This document shows positions 14,565 to 17,103 of a stretch of DNA of 17,103 nucleotides, in pieces; within the stretch, counting starts at the first letter, position 1, and each line of letters opens with the position of its first letter. A model generated the notes under the pieces. That model was not told the DNA's origin, searched no databases, and was given only the letters and a program-made list of their open reading frames with translations. A program made the translations under genes and the position numbers. Location: positions 1 to 17,103 of the forward strand of contig PXSU01000102.1 of NCBI GenBank assembly GCA_003022745.1. The letters run 5' to 3'. Source of the DNA: Halobacteriales archaeon SW_9_67_25. GTDB lineage: Archaea; Halobacteriota; Halobacteria; Halobacteriales; Haloarculaceae.

Positions 14565-14581
14565 AATCTGAACATCAGATT
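14565..14581. promoter_or_regulatory. Perfect palindromic operator candidate upstream of lysW
   Basis: AATCTGA-aca-TCAGATT, a perfect 7-bp inverted repeat with a 3-nt centre in an A/T-rich island between argH and lysW. The size and symmetry fit a dimeric transcription regulator. A further TCTGAT copy lies at 14643. Confidence 0.6.
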
Positions 14582-14598
14582 CGATACGTCGCGGAATA

Positions 14599-14623
14599 TG
14601 CCCTCAAACACGCGTAGAGGGCA
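14599..14623. promoter_or_regulatory. Second inverted repeat upstream of lysW
   Basis: TGCCCTC (14599-14605) and GAGGGCA (14617-14623) form a perfect 7-bp stem around an 11-nt loop containing ACGCGT. It could end argGH transcription or be a second regulator site for the lysW operon. Confidence 0.5.
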
Positions 14624-14660
14624 CTCTGTGTTATAAACTTATTCTGATAGGTTCGACAGG

Positions 14661-14666
14661 TTTAAG
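14661..14666 (+). promoter_or_regulatory. TATA-like box of the lysW-argX-argC-argB operon
   Basis: TTTAAG about 30 nt before the lysW ATG. TTATAAACTTA at 14631-14641 is a second A/T-rich candidate further upstream. Either would start the operon after the two palindromes. Confidence 0.5.
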
Positions 14667-14693
14667 TAGACACGGCCAGGAGTAGGAACTACG

Positions 14694-14858
14694 ATGGCAG
14701 AATGTATCGAGTGCGGGGCGGACGTGTCCCTGCACGACGACCTGGAGACAGGAGAGATCGTCGACTGTGCGACCTGTGGCGCTGAACTCGAAGTGATCGG
14801 GACCGACCCCGTCGAGTTGGACACTGCGCCCGAGCTCGAAGAGGACTGGGGTGAGTGA
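14694..14858 (+). CDS. lysW: LysW/ArgW amino-group carrier protein
   Basis: A 54-residue acidic carrier protein. In this pathway the substrate's amino group is held on the side chain of the carrier's last glutamate, so intermediates stay protected and are passed between enzymes. Seen: zinc-binding pairs C4-x-x-C7 and C25-x-x-C28, the intervening VSLHDDLETGEIVDC, and the exact C-terminal signature EDWGE with the carrier glutamate last. Too short for most gene finders, but the motifs are unmistakable. In haloarchaea this carrier is used mainly for arginine through ArgX, hence the alternative name argW. It leads the operon with argX, argC and argB and has its own promoter region after argH. Confidence 0.95.
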   Translation: MAECIECGADVSLHDDLETGEIVDCATCGAELEVIGTDPVELDTAPELEEDWGE

Positions 14859-14859
14859 G

Positions 14860-14952
14860 ATGGCGGGCGGCGCAGGACGGGCACAGGGCGCCAGGTGCGG
14901 GCGGCGCTGCCGTGTGCCGGTCCCGCGCCGGACGCCCGGAGGGAGCCGATGA
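14860..14952 (+). CDS. Possible 30-residue Arg-rich coupling/leader peptide between lysW and argX
   Basis: An ATG one base after the lysW stop opens a 30-codon frame, MAGGAGRAQGARCGRRCRVP and on, ending at a TGA that overlaps the argX ATG (ATGA). Eight of 30 codons are arginine, including AGG and CGA. It exactly fills the gap between two genes that belong to one operon. It could pass ribosomes from lysW to argX, and in an arginine operon it might slow them when charged tRNA-Arg is scarce. G+C-rich non-coding DNA also yields Arg and Gly, and argX has its own GGAGG site, so this is only a candidate. Confidence 0.3.
   Translation: MAGGAGRAQGARCGRRCRVPVPRRTPGGSR
14938..14942 (+). promoter_or_regulatory. 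Shine-Dalgarno site of argX
   Basis: GGAGG, 6 nt before ATG 14949. Internal operon genes in haloarchaea use such sites more often than first genes, and it fixes the argX start. Confidence 0.65.
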
Positions 14953-15842
14953 ACGTCGGCGTCCTCTATTCGCGGATCCGCAAAGACGAGAAACTCCTCC
15001 TTTCGGAGCTGCGCGACCGCGGCCACGACGTCACCAAGATCGACGTCCGCCGCCAGCAGTTCGGGCTCTCCGAGCCGCCCGCGGCCTTCGAGGGGCTGGA
15101 CGTCGTCGTCGACCGCTGTCTGGCGACGAGCCGGAGCCTCTACACGACGAAGTTCGCGGCCGCATACGGCGTGCCCGTCGTCAACGGTCCCGGGACGGCC
15201 CAAGTGTGTGCCGACAAGGTCCAGAACAGCCTCGCCCTGGAGGAGGCGGGCGTGCCGACGCCGACGACGAAGGTGGCGTTCACGAAAGACGCCGCCCTGG
15301 AGATCGTCGAGGAGTTCGGATACCCCTGCGTGCTGAAGCCGGTCATCGGATCGTGGGGCCGCCTGATGGCGAAACTCGACTCGCGGTCGGCCACCGAGGC
15401 CGTCCTCGAACACAAGGAGGTGCTGGGCCACTACGAACACAAGGTCTTCTACGTCCAGGAGTTCGTCGAGAAACCGGGTCGGGACATCCGCGTGGTCGCC
15501 ACCGACGGCGAACCGATCGCGGCAATGGTCCGCTCCTCGGACCACTGGCTGACCAACGCCGCCCAGGGCGCGGAGGTATCGGCCTTCGAACTCGACGACC
15601 GCGCCCGGGAACTGGTCGCACAGGCCAGCGACGCCGTCGGCGGCGGGTTGCTGGGTGTGGACCTGATGGAGGTCGGCGGAGCGGGTGCCGACGACTACAC
15701 TGTCCACGAGGTCAACCATACAGTCGAGTTCAAGGCGCTGAACGACGCTGTCGACGTGGACGTCCCCGCGGCGGTGGTCGACTGGCTCGAATCGACGGTC
15801 GAAGAGCGAGCGGACACGACAGCGGGGGAGGTCCAGGCGTGA
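14949..15842 (+). CDS. argX: ArgX/LysX: glutamate (or aminoadipate)-LysW ligase, ATP-grasp
   Basis: A 297-residue RimK-like ATP-grasp ligase that attaches the amino group of glutamate (arginine route) or 2-aminoadipate (lysine route) to the C-terminal glutamate of LysW. Seen: VLYSRIRKDEKLLLSEL (5-21), VDRCLATSRSLY (54-65), ADKVQNSLAL (88-97), VLKPVIGSWGRLMAK (128-142, ATP-contact K130), EFVEKPGRDIRVVA (171-184), RSSDHWLTNAAQG (195-207), GVDLME (236-241) and HEVNHTVEFK (253-262, metal-binding E254 and N256). The setting in an arg operon favours glutamate. It overlaps the next gene by GTGA. No damage seen, unlike argC downstream. Confidence 0.93.
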   Translation: MNVGVLYSRIRKDEKLLLSELRDRGHDVTKIDVRRQQFGLSEPPAAFEGLDVVVDRCLATSRSLYTTKFAAAYGVPVVNGPGTAQVCADKVQNSLALEEAGVPTPTTKVAFTKDAALEIVEEFGYPCVLKPVIGSWGRLMAKLDSRSATEAVLEHKEVLGHYEHKVFYVQEFVEKPGRDIRVVATDGEPIAAMVRSSDHWLTNAAQGAEVSAFELDDRARELVAQASDAVGGGLLGVDLMEVGGAGADDYTVHEVNHTVEFKALNDAVDVDVPAAVVDWLESTVEERADTTAGEVQA

Positions 15843-16829
15843 CCCAGACGGCCAGCGTCGTCGGCGCCAGCGGCTTCACCGGTGGCGAACTCCTCCGGTT
15901 GCTGGACGGCCACCCCGAGTTCGAACTCGTCCAGGCGACCAGTCGCTCGAAGGAAAAAAAGACGGTGGGTCACGCCCACCCGAACCTCCGGCACCGCGAG
16001 TTGCGGTTCTCCCACCCCGAGGACCTCGAATCGGTGGACATCCTGTTCGCGGCGACGCCCCACAGCGTCTCGATGGAGCGTATCGACGCCTTCCGGGACG
16101 CCGCCGGAACGGTCGTCGACCTCTCGGCGGATTTTCGCCTCGATACCGAAAGGCAGTACGAGGAGTGGTACGACGGCCACGCCCGCCCCGAACTGCTCGA
16201 GGAGGCAGTCTACGCGCTGCCGGAACTCACCCGCGAGGAGCTACCGGGTGCGGACCTCATCGCCTCCGGCGGCTGTAACGCGACCGTGACGATACTGGGA
16301 CTGCTCCCGCTGGTCGAGGACGGCATCCTGACCGGCGACGAGCGTATCGTCGTCGACGTCAAGGTCGGCTCCAGCGAGGGGGGTGCCGGCGGCGGCGAGG
16401 CCTCCTCGCACCCGGAGCGGTCGGGCGTGGTCCGGCCCTACGCGCCGACTCTCTTTTACGGTTCACGCGGTGGACATGATCCGCGGTGCCGCGGCGACAG
16501 CGCACGTCTTCCCGGGCGACCCCGTCTCGAAGGGCGACCTCTGGGGCGCCTACCGCGGGACCTACGGGGAGGAACCGTTCGTGGACATGGTCGCGGGCGG
16601 CGGTGGGGTCTATCGCTATCCGGAACCGAAGGCCGTCGCCGGGACCAACCGCGCGGAGGTCGGGTTCGAACTCGACCCGCCCGACAGGCGCCTGGTCGTT
16701 TTCGCTGCCATCGACAACATGATGAAGGGCTCGGCCGGCCAGGCGGTCCACGCCGCGAACGTCGCGCTGGGCTTCGAGGAGACCGCCGGCTTGGAGTTCC
16801 AGGGACTCCATCCCGTGGGGGCACCCTGA
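15839..16829 (+). pseudogene. argC: LysW-glutamyl-phosphate reductase ArgC/LysY, broken by an internal deletion and frameshift
   Basis: NADPH-dependent reductase of LysW-bound glutamyl (or aminoadipyl) phosphate. GTG start at 15839 overlaps the argX stop. First part (codons 1-204): GASGFTGGELLRLL (9-22), ATPHSVS (72-78), VVDLSADFRL, catalytic Cys in ASGGCNAT (142-149, C146), KVGSSEGGAGGG and VRPYAPT. After 16450 the frame breaks. One stray C (16451) follows, then sense resumes one frame over as SFTVHAVDMIRGAAATAHVF and continues through NMMKGSAGQAVHAANVALGF to TGA 16829. The missing stretch, about 17 codons in relatives, holds the GHRHxxEI segment with the catalytic histidine, so correcting the frame alone would not restore the enzyme. 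Length 991 is not a multiple of three. Gene identity is sure; the lesion needs read support. Confidence 0.9.
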
Positions 16830-16830
16830 C

Positions 16831-17103
16831 ATGACGGTCGTCGTCAAGATCGGTGGCGCACGCGCTGTCGACCCCGCGGGGGCGCTTGCGGATATCGAAT
16901 CACTCGTCGAGGGCGACCCCGAGGGCGGCACCGGACCACACGACGTGGTCGTCACCCACGGCGGCTCCACGGCTGTCGACGACACGCTCGAACGCCTGGG
17001 GAGCGAACCCGAGTACGTCGAGACGCCCGGCGGTGTCGTGGGCCGCTTCACCGACGAGGAGACCATGGACGTCTTCAAGATGGTGATGCCCGGTCTACTG
17101 AAC
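16831..17103 (+). CDS. argB: LysW-glutamate kinase ArgB/LysZ (3' end outside the window)
   Basis: The first 91 codons of an amino-acid kinase family protein that phosphorylates the LysW-bound glutamate (or aminoadipate) for ArgC. Seen: VVVKIGGARAVDP (3-15, ATP-binding K6 and the GG pair), DVVVTHGGSTAVDDTLERLG (38-57) and VVGRFTDEETMDVFKMVMPG (69-88), which binds the acyl substrate. The start follows the argC stop by 1 nt, so it is in the same operon. No frame damage within the window. The frame is open to the last base; the full protein in relatives is about 280-300 residues. Confidence 0.92.
   Translation, partial: MTVVVKIGGARAVDPAGALADIESLVEGDPEGGTGPHDVVVTHGGSTAVDDTLERLGSEPEYVETPGGVVGRFTDEETMDVFKMVMPGLLN

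Noticed and set aside
15954..15960. Run of seven A in argC as a programmed frameshift site
   Set aside because: The frame is intact through it (SRSKEKKT); the argC break lies 490 bp further on and removes a whole segment, which slippage would not do.

Overview
The window comes from an extreme halophilic archaeon (class Halobacteria). G+C is very high by eye, the predicted proteins are rich in Asp and Glu, several genes have a TATA-like box about 25-28 nt before the start codon (leaderless transcripts), archaeal PurO and the LysW/ArgX-type arginine pathway are present, and two surface proteins end in PGF-CTERM signals. Genus cannot be fixed from this sequence alone.

Layout. (1) 25-2362: a GNAT acetyltransferase (+), then on the minus strand a LarE-type PP-loop sulfurtransferase and a PsiE-family membrane protein, with a long imperfect hairpin between those two and an inverted repeat upstream of psiE. 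A stub of a second GNAT gene follows. (2) 2379-5299: an FAD-dependent amine/amino-acid oxidase-like gene (-) divergent from two overlapping class I aldolase genes (+), one of the ADH-synthase type and one of the DapA superfamily with altered active-site residues. (3) 5373-6979: a 58-residue acidic protein (+), then purO, a 2'-5' RNA ligase-family protein and a two-helix membrane protein (all -). (4) 7070-11427: five plus-strand genes for envelope proteins. They are a membrane protein with an outside domain and an inside winged-helix domain; a PGF-CTERM protein with an internally duplicated domain; a small membrane protein; a secreted coiled-coil protein with 33-bp tandem repeats; and a PGF-CTERM protein carrying the same outside domain as the first gene but no helix-turn-helix, frameshifted in this sequence. 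(5) 11732-17103: arginine biosynthesis, as argG-argH and then lysW(argW)-argX-argC-argB (argB runs off the end).

Working together. LysW carries the growing substrate. ArgX attaches glutamate to it, ArgB phosphorylates it and ArgC reduces it; ArgG and ArgH finish arginine from citrulline. In this sequence argH and argC are each broken by a missing segment of roughly 15-17 codons that also shifts the frame. Either the organism is losing arginine synthesis or the assembly has errors; this is the first thing to check.

The best candidate for an undescribed system is the surface block 7070-11427, where one sensor-like domain occurs in two forms: wired through the membrane to a DNA-binding domain, and anchored outside by a sorting signal. 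No CRISPR array, insertion sequence, rRNA or tRNA gene was seen.
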